Counted from the stretch's first letter, positions 37,681 through 49,060 are shown. The stretch: DNA of 64,000 nt from Tetradesmus obliquus (GCA_030272155.1 CP126196.1:6138501-6202500), one strand, 5' to 3'. Translations and numbers: made by a program. The notes: generated by a model from the sequence alone, not told the origin.

Positions 37681-39354
37681 GGAGTTTGCTGTTGACTGTC
37701 AGCAGGGCCTGCTCATAAGTGACTGGTGAGCTGTTGCAGACATCGCACGTGCTGCCACCGGCAAATAACCCTTGCTGTTATTTGAGGTCGTTTTCAGGAA
37801 GAAGTTGTCGCTGCGGCATATGCATTTCCACAGGTCAACAGCAAAATCCTTTCGGCATGCGACGTGGCACCCGGTTTTATAGCATGGATCTGAGCCTTTA
37901 GCAGGTTTTTCACTTTTTTAATGTGGTTTTGGCGAAACACGCTGCGCCCCTGTGTCGCAGCGGCTGTCAAGGGGCGCGTTTTGGACAGCTGAGACCCTGA
38001 CGAAAAATAACGTTCGTGTTCCGGGACACTCTGGTAGCAATACTCAATTGGGGTGCTTATGGTTGTGTTTGACAGCATCATACCCTATCCGGGGCCTACC
38101 CGGTCAAGACCAGGAACAGCTGTGGACGGCGCAGCTGCCAAGGTACAGCTGATTGAAATACTTGTCACAGCTTACGAATTGTACATTCTTTATGCTGGTT
38201 TAAATGTCCTCTGATAGTAAGGCCGATCTAAATCTGAAAAGGCAGCGTCGCAACTGAGTCACGACCATTCTCACCCAACATACGATCATTCTTACCCAAC
38301 AATTCCCTGTTCAACTTCAAGGAATATTACAAGTTGTGTTGCTCAATAGTATATGATTTCTTGAAAATTTACGCTGTTGGAAAATGTTTGATACATCGGG
38401 ACTGCTTGTCGGTGTGGCCGGTGTTTAAGCAGGCTGCTTCTGGCCGCCAACTTTGCAACTGATTCAATCATAAAGGATGAACCTCGTATCAATTAAAATA
38501 TGAAGTCGAATTTCGCTGTACGCTATGGATGGTGTGCTGGGGTGTCACCTCTTCCCTAAGTACACTAGTGAACGAGCCCTCCCAAGGCTCCCTGCAGATA
38601 GTAGTATCGCCTTAATCTACGTTTCAGTTTCAAGTCTATATTTTAGGTGTGCTGGCTGTTGGCCGGGTTGCGGCGGGTTCCCAGCCCACATTGCTGGCAA
38701 CAGCCAAAGTGCGTCGACCCATTTCAGGCGGACGCTGCAGAGTTGGAGGACGCCATTTACTTTGTGTAAGGATTTACGATTTTCTCGTATCGCTCACGTG
38801 TCATGTAGAGTCTATGGGAACTTGTCGCCGCAAGTCAATGTTATTCCTTTTTTCTGTGGGTGTACGCTGCTATGGCGTGCTGTTGCACCTTGCCGCAGTA
38901 CATGCAACAATTATGTGATGAGTGTATGTTTCAACATCTGCTGTAAATGTCAGACAGGAAGGGTAAGTAAATTGTGAACTAAAGCTAGTTGCTAGATGTT
39001 AGCCGAAGCAGCAATGGCTAGTGATCACAGCCATATTGAGCTAATCACAACCCGAGCACAAAGCAGTGAGCACAGTGAACTTCAGAGCACCAGTGTAGGT
39101 GCAGTAGGTGCTTCATTCCAGGTTTTGACCTTGCTGCAAGGCAACTGGTGTGCTTGTTGAGGTTGGCGCAGTGACTGATGGCCCATCAACCGGGTTGACT
39201 GTAGCTTGCATGCCCGGCACTTCAGGCCACTTCAGGAAAGTATGATGTGATGCAGGCAACTTGTATGCATACCTGCGAGCTATTCATATTTGCTGCAGGA
39301 CACCCAATCCAACAGCATTCACAGTGTATCAGCTTCTCAGGAGCTTTGACCAAA

Positions 39355-39393
<39 letters not shown>
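37681..39393. other. Intergenic region between GT32-like and UXT-like genes (divergent promoters)
   Basis: The GT32-like gene (-) and the UXT-like gene (+) diverge from this 1.7-kb region, which should hold both promoters. Open frames at 38525-38977 (+) have no recognisable domain. A CAG run (39357-39393) directly precedes the UXT-like start codon and would lie in its 5' UTR. Confidence 0.45.
39357..39393 (+). repeat. (CAG)n microsatellite in 5' UTR of UXT-like gene
   Basis: About nine CAG units followed by CAACAGCAGC run directly into the ATG at 39394. The same codon type encodes the poly-Ser runs inside the gene, in another frame. Confidence 0.85.
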
Positions 39394-39395
<2 letters not shown>

Positions 39396-41361
39396 GGCAG
39401 GTGCTCCCTCACAACAGACACAGCATCATGCCACATCTGCAGCCTACGGCGGCAGCAGCAAAGTTGGCAGCAGCAGCAGCAGCAGCAGCAGCGCCGGTGG
39501 CGGCAGCAGCGTTGCCGGTGCGGGCTGCGCTTGGAGCCTCAATGTTGGCAGTGCAGTGACACTCGTGTTTGCAAACAAGGCGCTGATGAGCATACAGGGC
39601 GGCCACGGCTTCTCTTTTGGTGCGCGTCATTGTTGGTGAGGCAGCCCCAACAGAGCATTCTCCAGTCTCAGGTCATCAACACCTCAGGTTTCCTAGTGCC
39701 GCGTACTGTTGATGCCAGGATCATATGTACTCACCTGACTTTTTTTAAGGTCGTGATTGTGTCTGTGATCATGGTGTTTGTAATCGGGGTATTTTTTTCA
39801 AGGTGTTTGTGATCAGGCTGTTGGAGATCAGGGTGATTGTGATCAGGGTGCAAGCAGGGCAACCACAGCCACACAACATTGCGTCAACTGCAGAAGCCTG
39901 CTGGCCAGCACACTCTGGGGCAGCACTGTGTGTGTGTTGCATGCATGCATGTTTATATAGTGAGCAGCCATGGCATCTATGGCTGCTGCTGTGTGGCTGG
40001 CACCTAGGCCGGCAGTCTCGCCTCTCTTTAGTTAGGCTGCATGCATGCATACATCAGCAGTGCTGCTCCGCTGAGGATGTTCGACTTCCCTTCCTTTGTT
40101 GTGCTGCAGCAGTCACATCGATTGCCGTCAACACCTTGACAGCATCATCCAGTTTGCTGATGCGGTGCAGGCGCTGTTTATGCTGCTGCTATTGATGCCG
40201 ATGCTGATGCTGATGCTGACGCCGATGCCTCCCCTGCCGTTGCTACTACCGCTTCTGCTCTTGATGCTGTCTGCTGCAGCTGTCACGCTGAGCGGCATCC
40301 ATTCTCTCGCAGCAGCAGGTTGTGTTATGGCAGCGCAGGCGGCAGGCCTGGCAGAAAAAGCAAAGTCTGTGGGATGGAAAGGTGGGCACCAGACAGAGTC
40401 CACACCTCATGCTTGCTTAGGGGCAAAGATCATCACTGATTGATGTGTGCTGGTGCGGCTTGTGTTGCATTGTAATGCAGCAACTGCTGCCGAGCTCGGC
40501 CATGGCCAGCAGTAGCATGCTGGCCAAGCGCCTGAGCCGCGTGTCACACGCAGGCAGCTGCGTGGAGCTCTGCTGCTGCCACCTGCAGTGCTGCTGTTGC
40601 CCTTGAGCACATGCCGCAGCGTCATTAAACCAACATTTCTCTCCTTCTGCCCCTGTGACGACCACCCTGCAGCCACGTCATGAGTCACTTGTTGATAGCA
40701 GACGTGCTATGTACATCATCATGTCCCGTTGTCTGCAACATTACATGTGCGCAGCCAGCTGCCCCTGTACCCCTGCGTTTGACACCCTGCAGCAGAAATA
40801 GTATGTTTTCCAGCCAGTCAGTGGCTCGTGTATACTACAACAGCGCTCTGCTAACTTGCCAGCCACGCTGCATCTCCGGCTTGTGGCCGTGGCCCTCATG
40901 CTTGCCCTCTTGTCCCTGTCCTCTGTTCCTCCTGCAGCCACGCTGTGGTTCTCCCTAGTGGGGGTGGTCAGCATCGGCAGCCTCAACCTGTCGCTGCTGG
41001 TCAACCCGGTGGGGCTGTACCAGGTGTGCTTTGAACTGAAAACAATATTCGGTCGCTTGAGTCTTGCAATATCATGTAAGTCTTTTGTATGAGCAAGATT
41101 GGAGGGCTGTCCTACTTCCTTGCCAACAACCTTCACCATGTTGCTTGGTCGCTGCCATTGCTTCAACATTGCGCTTTGTAGCACCTTTGTTGCACCTAGC
41201 TGGCTTGAACCTACAAAGCGTGAAAAGACCAAGTCGGCAGCCACTCAACAAATCCTGACAACAGTGTTGCTGATGCTGCAAGGGCTGCTGCTTGCCTTCA
41301 CTAGGACGTTGGACTTATGATACCCGTGGGGTGTGAAAGACCGCTGTTGCTCCTGCTGCTG

Positions 41362-41410
<49 letters not shown>

Positions 41411-43058
41411 GACACAAGAGCAGGTTGCCAAGCTGCTTGTCATCCCATTTGTGTGCGGCGTGGAAGCCGTGTGGATGGGCCGCCGATTCAATAATGCCAC
41501 GATGCTAGCAATTGCCACTGTCATGGTGGGGGTAGGCATCGTGTGAGTGGGCTACAGTTCAACATGTGTTTCTTGAGTCTATGGTTAATTGTCTTGTTTT
41601 TACATGAACTCTGGATATTCTATAGTGGAGGCAGCAAGGATGCGGTGCTGCTTTTGAACAAGTAGCTGCTGAAGGTTGAAACTGTCAAGGCAAGGGGGGG
41701 GGGGGGGGGGTACTTTGGGTGATAAGCTAGCATTGGGCAGTTGCATTGCCAATGCGTGTGCACTTGCTGTTGCAGCTTGACAGCGTGTGCAGATGCAGGC
41801 ACGTCGTCTGGTAGGCAGGGCTTGACACAGTAGTGCTGTCAAACATGCTGGAAGGCCAGAGGGACTCGCGCGCAATAGTGTAGTTGTACTGTTCATTTGC
41901 TTTGCCAACTGCTGGACCTTGCCTTAGAAGCTGCTGCCCGAGCCATCTGGCTATTGATAATGCGACAACATGCTATCTGTTGGTGTAGTTTGCACTTGGA
42001 GCAAGCTGTGGGTGAGGTGGGTGCCTTTGAGCACCGCAGTAAGACGCCTTTGGATATAAGATGAGAAATCGGGCGTGCAAGAGTGTGCAGGGTGTTCCAT
42101 TGTGCTCACTCTCATTCAAAGGTCTCACACCATGTGTTCACCCTGTTGTGGCTCATACCATCTAAGATGGTGCCAGGACCTACATGTAACTATTCTCTCT
42201 CATAGCAGTTACCGTGCGGGCGAGCGGGCGGGCTGGCAGGCGGGCGGGCGGGCGGGCGGGTGCACGTCTGCTTGTGCCGCATGTGGCTGCGGGTGTGGGT
42301 GCAGCTGTTGGTGCAGGTGCGGGTGTGGATGCCGTTGCATATGTTTGCGAGGTTGAGCTTGCGCGGGAACTGTAGTACGCGTGTGGTTTGCCTGTGTGTG
42401 TTTCTTGTTTGGAAGCTTGCATAAAGCATGCGTGCCAGTGCATTCTTGTGCGCACATATGTGTTCTTGTGTAACGGTGTGCATGTGCAAGTGCTGGCACA
42501 TGCGTGTCTTGGGGGCCGTGCACTAGTTGTTGCACTCGCATACGTGCATGAGAGCTTGTGAACACCATGTGCTGGCATAACTGTCCGACTGAGCTGTTGC
42601 AGCTAGTGCTGCTGTATGTTCAATGACGTTGGCTCTGTTCTACCACGCCATACCCTGCCTGCTTGGTGTTCTTGGCTGCAGCACCATCAACGATCTAAGA
42701 TCTGGGGCTGCACAGCTGCTGGGGCTGCTGTTGGCGGCACTGAGCGTGGTGGCGAGCGGTAGCCATCAGGTCCTGTGTGGCAGCCTGCAGCGCGCCTACA
42801 AGCTGCAGAGCCACCAGCTGCTGGCAGCATCCGCAGTGGTGCAGGTGAATGGGGGCGTGCTGCACGTGCTTGCTGCGCCAGCACGCTTGCACCTGTGGAA
42901 GCTAATCTGCACACTGAATGGACCCCTTCTTCCTGATTGCCAACCTTGAACATAGTGCTGTCTTCCAGGCTTGCAACATGTCTTGCTGATGTTGACACAC
43001 GCCTTGAAGGGCTTTATGCTGCTGCTGCTGCTGCTGCTGCCGCTGCTGCTGCTGCTGC

Positions 43059-43097
<39 letters not shown>

Positions 43098-44503
43098 AGC
43101 AGGTGCAGATGCTGCAGATGCTGCAGATGCTGATGCTGCTGATGCTGCTGATTGTCCTGCGCTGCTGCTGATGTTGATGATGATGATGATGCTATTGAAG
43201 CAGCTGTTAATGCAGGGCCTTGAGATGATGCCTTGGCCAGCCAGCCTACTTTGCTTGCCGTTGTTGTGGCCTGCTGCAACGACACCCGTGACTCGTACTG
43301 CTGCTGCTAGATTGCAACACTGAATCGGCAACTATGCTGATCTTTGTGCCAGCCATAAGCAGTGCAGCTTTTCGGCTGCCGGGCTGCTGGTCAGACGCCT
43401 TGCAGAGCCTGCTTGCTTGCAATGCTGCTGTCCCGCCATGATCTCACTTACTCAGATGACGTATCAAGCATTGTTGCTGATTCCTCTAACCTGTTTTTCC
43501 ACCGATGCGTGTCTCGTAGGGCGCCATGTTGCTGCTGCTGGGGCCGTGGGTGGACGCATGGGTCAGCGGCCGCTGGCTGGGCAGCTACATGCTGACGGTG
43601 CCTGCCGTTGGCGTGCTGCTGCTGTCATGCTTGATTAGTGTGGGCGTCAACGTCAGCCATTTCATGTGCCTGGGGCGCTTTTCAGCTGCGACATTTCAGG
43701 TGTGTGCGGCTGGTGTGCGATGCATAGAATGGTATGTAGTCAGGCTGACTGCTGCAGGACTGCCGGTTTTCTGTAGTCATGCTTTGCAGGAGATTATTGC
43801 TTACACTAATAGTGGGATTACACTGGTGCTGCATGCGATGGAAGTGCTGCTTCTGACCTGCAATGTGGTGTTGGTGCCTGTACAGCATCAGCGTGAGCCA
43901 TGTGACACGCCTGGGGCAATTCTTGACTGCGGCTTCTCAGGTGGCTGAGCATGGCATCACAAATTTTCGTCAAAACTGTTGGCTGCCGGTGCACATTATC
44001 TGAGTGTACTATACCCGCAACAATGTGGGTGTCAATGTGAGTCAGTTGATGTGCCTGGGGCGCTACTTGACCGCCACTTCCTGAGACGCTTGATGACCAG
44101 TTGTGTTGGGTTGTTGGGTGTATTTTGGTCTACTGTTGAATGTAGCTGATCCAGTCGTGTAACAAGGGAGATAGACACATAGTGTTGTTGAGTTGCTGTG
44201 TATCACTGCACATCGTGATTCGGTTCTTTGCTGGTTTGCTGGTTGAATTGAGCCTGGTTACCGCGCGATAACATGCCAAGGGCGCTGCTCAGCCGTTTGG
44301 CATCACACTCAGGCTCAGTGTGATTGGTGCGCGTCAAGTGTCCTGCGGTGCTGTACAATGTATACGTTTACTATGCCAGAGCGGTTTGATGGCCATTGTT
44401 TGGCGCCACCTGACTACTCAGCACACCAGTAAGATTTGGGTGTGGCGCAGCCTGCACATTCCGTCACCTAAGTCATTTGCTGTTGCGATGGTGCTGGTGC
44501 TGG

Positions 44504-44534
<31 letters not shown>

Positions 44535-45238
44535 CAATATGCAGGCTGGGCCACACCAAACCTGTGTTCGAGCAGCTCTGTACATGACAGCAACCATCAA
44601 AGTTAACAAAGGTCAAAGTGTAGGTGCTGGGGCACATCAAGACGTTGCTAGCGGTTCGGATGAACTATTACCAATGGCGCTGTGTTCAAACCTAAACTGT
44701 ATGGTGCCTCACAAACACCCTTTTGTCGTTGCAGGTGCTGGGCCACACCAAGACCGTCTTGGTGCTGCTGATTAGCTGGCTGGTGCTGGGGGAGGCCATG
44801 AGCGCCCGCAAGGCGGCTGGCATGGCGGTGGCAGTGGCAGGCATGGTGGGATATGGCTACTGCGTCAGGTCCATCAGTAACTGCAGCAGTAGCAGCAGCA
44901 GCAGCCGCAGCAGCCGCAGCAGCAGCAGCAGCATGTCGAGTAGTAAAAGCATCAAGGTCAGCAAGCCTGGCGGTACTGCTGGTGTGCATGATGCCCCGGG
45001 GCTGGAGCAGCAGCAAGAAGGTCTCATGGCATTGGCAGGTGGCAGCAGCAGCAGCAGCAGCAGCAGCAGACAAGCTTTGGGAGCTGCTGCCGCTGCTAGT
45101 GTTGCTGCTACAGCTGCTTGGGGCTGTAATGAGGAGGCTGGAGAGGCGCTTCAGCTGCTGTTGGATGTCAGAAATGAGCACGCAAAGTGGGCTGGCGAGT
45201 GTGTGATGGTGGTGGCAGTACGTCATAATAACTGCTGA
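39394..45238 (+). CDS. UDP-xylose-transporter-like nucleotide-sugar transporter
   Basis: A drug/metabolite-transporter family protein closest in pattern to plant UDP-xylose transporters (UXT), expected in the Golgi membrane as a UDP-sugar/UMP exchanger. Six exons join in phase: 39394-39619, 40863-41023, 41424-41542, 42682-42844, 43520-43699 and 44735-45238, giving 450 residues. Hallmarks in order: NKALMSIQGGHGFSFATL across intron 1, VSIGSLNLSLLVNPVGLYQ, VAKLLVIPFVCGVEAVWMG, VGVGIVTINDLRSG across intron 3, SHQLLAASAVVQGAMLLLLGP across intron 4, SCLISVGVNVSHFMCLGRF, and VLGHTKTVLVLLISWLVLGE followed by GMVGYGYC. Both ends are longer than in plant relatives: about 50 N-terminal residues rich in Ser/Gly and a C-terminal tail of about 120 residues with poly-Ser runs from AGC repeats. 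The substrate is inferred, not shown. Confidence 0.88.
41365..41410 (+). repeat. (CTG)15 microsatellite next to a splice acceptor
   Basis: About 15 uninterrupted CTG units end 13 bases before the acceptor of UXT-like exon 3 (exon starts 41424), occupying the position of the polypyrimidine tract. Confidence 0.85.
41694..41710 (+). repeat. Homopolymer run of 17 G
   Basis: Seventeen consecutive G residues within intron 3 of the UXT-like gene. The length may be a sequencing estimate. Confidence 0.8.
42148..42208 (+). repeat. Dispersed repeat in UXT-like intron 3
   Basis: About 60 bases similar to 10171-10232 and its duplicate at 28752-28813. It is followed at 42217-42261 by a run of GCGG/GCGGGC units. 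Confidence 0.6.
43018..43093 (+). repeat. Interrupted (CTG)n microsatellite in UXT-like intron 4
   Basis: About 25 CTG/CCG units. They produce the long poly-Ala, poly-Leu, poly-Gln and poly-Cys open frames seen on both strands, none of which I call. Confidence 0.85.
43846..43940 (+). pseudogene. Decayed copy of UXT-like exon 5 end (first)
   Basis: It lies in intron 5. It reads ISVSHVTRLGQFLTAASQ followed by GTGGCTG, against VNVSHFMCLGRFSAATFQ followed by GTGTGTG in the real exon (43520-43699). The preceding bases GTGCTGCTTCTGACCTGC also match the exon. It keeps an acceptor-like CTGTACAG and a donor, so exon-like use cannot be excluded. Confidence 0.7.
44019..44093 (+). pseudogene. Decayed copy of UXT-like exon 5 end (second)
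   Basis: Reads NNVGVNVSQLMCLGRYLTATS and then TGA, against SVGVNVSHFMCLGRFSAATF in the real exon. The donor GT has been lost (CCTGAGACG), so it is a relic. Confidence 0.75.
44545..44586 (+). pseudogene. Decayed copy of UXT-like exon 6 start (first)
   Basis: After ATGCAG it reads LGHTKPVFEQLCT and then TGA, against VLGHTKTVLVLLIS at the real exon 6 start (44735). Confidence 0.65.
44624..44692 (+). pseudogene. Decayed copy of UXT-like exon 6 start (second)
   Basis: After an acceptor-like GTGTAG it reads VLGHIKTLLAVRMNYYQW and stops at TAA about 23 codons in. It is in phase with exon 5, so splicing to it would give a shortened transporter lacking the last helix and the Ser-rich tail. Confidence 0.7.
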
Positions 45239-45618
45239 CGGTGGTGGCGGTGATGGCATCAAAGGATCAAAAATACATTCATGGAATTGCCCAATTATCT
45301 CATAGCAGCTGATTGCCATATGAGCCTGTCGTCGACCTTAACTGAAGCCCAATTCCTGCACAGTGGGCGTAAACCAGCGTTACAGGCAGCCTCCACAGTG
45401 CGGAGTGCACACTGCTGCGCTTACGTCAACTGTTTGCAGCCCGACATTGCGGCGAACATGCAACATGGTTTCACTACTTGAATGTCACTTGCACGCAGAA
45501 AGACTTTGCAACGTTACATGCAAATCTAGTTGGCTTTGGGAAAGTATAGCTACGCACATGCGGGAGCAGAGGGCCAGCGCAAGCAAGTAGGCATAGAGTA
45601 CGATGCAGCAGTCTGCTG
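45239..45618. other. Spacer downstream of UXT-like gene
   Basis: Contains the presumed 3' UTR of the UXT-like gene. I see no gene. Confidence 0.4.
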
Positions 45619-45888
45619 TTGTGGCATCAGCCTCTGAAATGTGTCAGGCACTGTCTGCAGGTTTTCGTACTGTTGACAGAAAAGGCAGGCTCATATCACA
45701 TCTGGAAGGTCAAAAGTCACATAGGTATAGCAGGCAATGAAGCTGCAGATGCGGCAGCAGTTTCCGTGGCACATGGAGAAGTGGCTCCCACCCAACTCAT
45801 ATGACAGGCCCAGCAACCTGCGAACAAGCATCTATTGGCCCGTCCCCTTCCTTAACTTACGCGGGTGTTGAGTTTGAACACACCACGT

Positions 45889-45919
45889 GTAGCTCATTCA
45901 TTCATTCATTCATTCATTC
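45889..45919 (+). repeat. TAGCTC(ATTC)n run inside the LINE fragment
   Basis: Begins TAGCTCATTCATTC. The same string occurs on the minus strand at 56375-56416. It could be a LINE 3' tail left by a nested insertion or plain microsatellite growth. Confidence 0.55.
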
Positions 45920-47075
45920 TATTGGCCACATAGACGCATTGAGCAGCAGAAAGAAACAAATAACAAGTCCACTCAGCACACGATGTACAAACCACTGGCC
46001 AACCTAGAGGATGCGTTGCGAGACGTAGCACATACTGGCTTTGTCTAGAATTCGTCATTTTACATACGCACAGATGGTTCGGCATGTCCAATCTACAGTC
46101 ATACTACGCCGAGCAATGGCTGCGACACTGTGACCAGATGGAACACAGATACAGCCATATGTTCTTGACAAGCTCAAATGTTTCCATGCGTACCAAAAAG
46201 GTAGCCATCGAATGTAGGTTTGACGTAGCGCCGACACACAAGCAGTTACACCGTTACCGTGTGGTAAAGAGTCCCATGTGCCCCCTCAGATGTGGTGAAA
46301 CAGACAGCTGCCACCATGCCATTAGCGGATGCCCTAGGCTATCTACTACCGTCACCAGCCGCCACAATGCAGCTGGGTCTCTAATTGTTGAAGCAATATA
46401 CAAAAGCTCAGGCGCTAGTGCTAAACTGCTAACAGACGTGGGAATCCGAAGACGGTGGCCAGACGGCGATGTCCCAGCACGCCTGCCATGCAACCGTTAC
46501 CTGCGCGACACTGACCTCCCCACCAACATGCCCCCAGCCTTGCGCACTGCCCTGCAAGCCTACACAGGCAGCATCCCTGACATTCTGCTGCAGAAGCTGG
46601 ACGGCATGAGCAGTCAAATGAATTACGTCATAGCAGAGTCAAATACTGCAGAGACACAGACCCAGAACCCCAGCGGCAGCGCGCACAAGACCAGCATGCT
46701 GCGCTAAAGGAGTTGTTTGCTACACACGACCCGGAGTAGAGTCACAATTGCGCCAATCCTACTAGGGGTGACTGGGGTGATATACAAGGAGACAATAGAC
46801 ACAATTGAACACCAACTGAGGGGTGGAAGGACCACGATTAGCATCACTGGCAAAGAGGCTGCATTTCTCAGCGGTGACCAACATGCAGAAGATATGGAGG
46901 CAACGTAAGGCAATCATGATGGCAGCAAGGAAATGTACAGGCACAAGACCGGCACAGCCAAGCTCGAGCCCAGCGCAGAAACGAAAGCACGGCACCGGCG
47001 AGCCAGACCACCGCAAAAGGCCACGCCTTAGATGAGCGCACGCCTTAGATGAGCGCACGCTGGCGATACGCCCTA

Positions 47076-47117
47076 TATAAAGAAAGTTGCCGATTGCATT
47101 CATTACAAGCACAAGCA
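47076..47117 (-). repeat. Related copy of the 61-bp TATA-containing repeat
   Basis: Read on the minus strand, this segment matches most of the 61-bp repeat at 54808 and 55480 (GCTTGTAATGAATGCAAT, CGGCAACTTTCTTTATA). Here it lies within the 3' region of the degenerate LINE fragment, which suggests that the repeat is LINE 3' UTR sequence. Confidence 0.7.
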
Positions 47118-47271
47118 CAATGTGTATGCCCTGCTTGTGCCCTAGGGCGCAAGCGGACGGGTAGAGGGTGTGGAGCCCAGGGGCGCCGCCCCTGGCCACA
47201 CACGCCCTCTTAGCCTTAACTTACCCAGGATCTGCAGAGCTGCCTGGGTAGTCACTCACTCACTCACTCAC

Positions 47272-47674
47272 ACAGAAAAGAACGCTGTGCAATTGCGGTA
47301 CATCACATCCAATCAGCCCCTGGGTGGTCCAACCACTTTAAATGGCAACCAGGCTGAGAGTGGTCAAAGCAGCCAACACAGGAATGGGGTGAGAAAAGGC
47401 AGCCACGAACAACAGCCAGTCAATATCCCATATTCCTGCATGTGTGCAGCTTAGACAGGGTTTCCCCAACAAAGTCGGGAAGCCCAGGCCAGGCACAAGC
47501 AGCAGCGCCCGCATTGCTTCATTAGTGCAGGGGTGTGCAAGGGCAGCTGCGCACAGCAGCCAGGTTTCATTTCATATTGCTACATCTCTTTAGCTTAGAC
47601 GGAAATGTTCAGCGCAGGCCAGGCACAAGCAGCAATGATAGCACTACTTCCAATGCAGGACACACACGCAACAT
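47272..47674. other. Spacer with a short repeated motif
   Basis: I see no gene. The motif CAGGCCAGGCACAAGCAGCA occurs at about 47486 and again at about 47614; related sequence flanks the DXD exon of the GT32-like gene. Confidence 0.4.
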
Positions 47675-47860
47675 GTGCTCACCATTGCCCATCCAGAAGT
47701 GGCCAGTGTGACCATAATTATGCAGCAGCAGCATGCACACAATCTCTGTCCGGACGACATGCGTGGGCATGAAGCTGCAAATGGGACTGCCAGCACCTAT
47801 GAATGCATCTCCCTGGTAGGGTGTGCCAGGCGCAGGCAGCCCGCGCACAGGCAGGCACAG
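47675..47860 (-). pseudogene. Decayed copy of the GT32-like DXD exon
   Basis: Reads GTPYQGDAFIGAGS, then CMLLLHNYGHTGHFWMGNGE, matching GTPWEGDAF(S/F)GNGS, LMLLHKYGHFWMDNDV of the GT32-like gene at 35265-35427. Both Asp residues of the DXD are replaced by Gly (MGNG), GHT is inserted, and the following SLLLVPGL matches intronic or downstream sequence of the parent. The loss of the metal-binding residues and the lack of other exons mark it as a relic of a dispersed partial duplication. Confidence 0.78.
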
Positions 47861-49060
47861 TGACAGCACTGTGTGTGGTGTAAGCTGCTCCCTGCATGTG
47901 CAAGTGAGAACTTGGCAACCTGGACAGAATCGTGGTCCAGCTCCAACAACACAGGCGCCCACCTCCTGCAGTTGCAAGTTCCCTGCATGTTTGAGTGAGT
48001 ACGCATAAGCAGTACGAGTTGTACTGCCTTTCTGCAAAGCAGGAAAGCAAGTACATAGCAGGCACGGGCCTCTGCAACTGACCAGCGAGACGCACTATAG
48101 TTGTCCCAGCATATTATCCAACCACAAAGTGGCAGCAGGCTGGCAGAATGAAAGGTACGCAGCCCAGGCTGAAAAGAGCCGATGCGGCACACTGCTGCAT
48201 GGGGCCACGCCAAATACGTCGTTACTGAAACAGCACAGGACGGCCAGATAACTGCCTCAAGAAGCTCAAAAGCATATGTACAATAAAAAGAAGGCCTGTA
48301 GCGCATTTGATCACAACGAGTCTGCAGATATGCTCAGCAGCCCTCTGAACGGCGTCAGCAGCAAGTGCACAGCGGCACACTTTTGGGGCAGTAAACTGCA
48401 GCAGCAGCACAGCATAAAGTTGGCATGCAAACCATCGGCTGTACACATTCGCTGGCTTGACGCTGAACAGCCATGGCCAGATATATGCCTCAGCAACACG
48501 CCAGCGCACTACCAAACATGGTGCAAAGACCAGCGACACAGTACTACCATTCTAGGAGCTCTGCTGGGCAACCCTGAGCACAAGCAACAAGTCTGCTGCA
48601 AGGACACGACGTAGCACCACTCGAATGATGGGATTTCCACAACATGGGATAGTAACACAAGCGGCTAGCCACTGGGTTGCAGCGGGGCAACAACAATTGG
48701 TGCAGCCAGAGCACGCCAGCAACAACTGCGGGGCGGTGTTTGACTGCATCCTCCCCTCCGTCAAGACCAGCCGTTGAAGCGTGACCTCTTCTTTTATCTA
48801 TGATGGGGTTGTGTTTGTGTACTCTCCGGAGCAGTTTTCTATTATGATTGCTCCACGGCCTTCACGGCTGAGATCAATACTAATGGCCTTCAACATGTTA
48901 CCATTGGAGCCACAATGTCCATCACCAGCCACGTGTTTCACACGTCAACAAGCTGGTGTGCCTTGCACTGTCGCCCTGCCACTAGACTAACAAGCCAGCA
49001 CAAGCATCTCTTTTTCCATCTTCCATTGCTGTGCGTCACCTACACATCACTACATCCATG
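47861..49060. other. Intergenic region, no gene recognised
   Basis: Several open frames of about 100 codons (for example 48222-48539 and 48276-48614) overlap on both strands and have no family resemblance I can name. The stretch next to 49060 should include the 3' UTR of the GT31-like gene. Confidence 0.4.

Larger units (their letters stand above)
45619..47271 (+). mobile_element. Degenerate 5'-truncated LINE fragment with RNase H and R2-type endonuclease remnants
   Basis: In order on the plus strand: an RNase H end (KVKSHIGIAGNEAADAAA, about 45708-45760), a frameshifted spacer, then at 46084-46704 a segment parallel to the large frame at 51-54 kb, including HMFLTSSNV, CPLRCGETDSCHHAISGC, TSRHNAA and SIPDILL. 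After a stop come PILLGVTGVIYKE (46755-46800) and a basic tail ending KRPRLR (47035). The endonuclease lysine motif (VEVK in the other copy) reads AESN here, and several stops and frameshifts separate the pieces, so it is dead. The 3' end carries a (CACT)n tail at 47252-47271. Another tetranucleotide run, (ATTC)n at 45894-45919, interrupts it. Confidence 0.85.

Noticed and set aside
39261-39812. 183-codon frame with poly-Gln overlapping UXT-like exon 1
   Set aside because: It is the alternate frame of the CAG and AGC repeats. The transporter frame, which starts at 39394, has family motifs and splices in phase.
39601-40440. Exon 2 of the UXT-like gene at 40104 (after GTGCTGCAG)
   Set aside because: The joined peptide did not match the family. 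The acceptor at 40863 gives a continuous match and the correct phase.
42902-43331. Long open frames rich in Ala, Leu, Gln or Cys on both strands
   Set aside because: They are produced by the CTG/CAG microsatellite in UXT-like intron 4; every frame of such a repeat is open.
45894-45919. CRISPR-like or satellite array at ATTC repeats
   Set aside because: It is a 4-bp microsatellite without spacers; the genome is eukaryotic.
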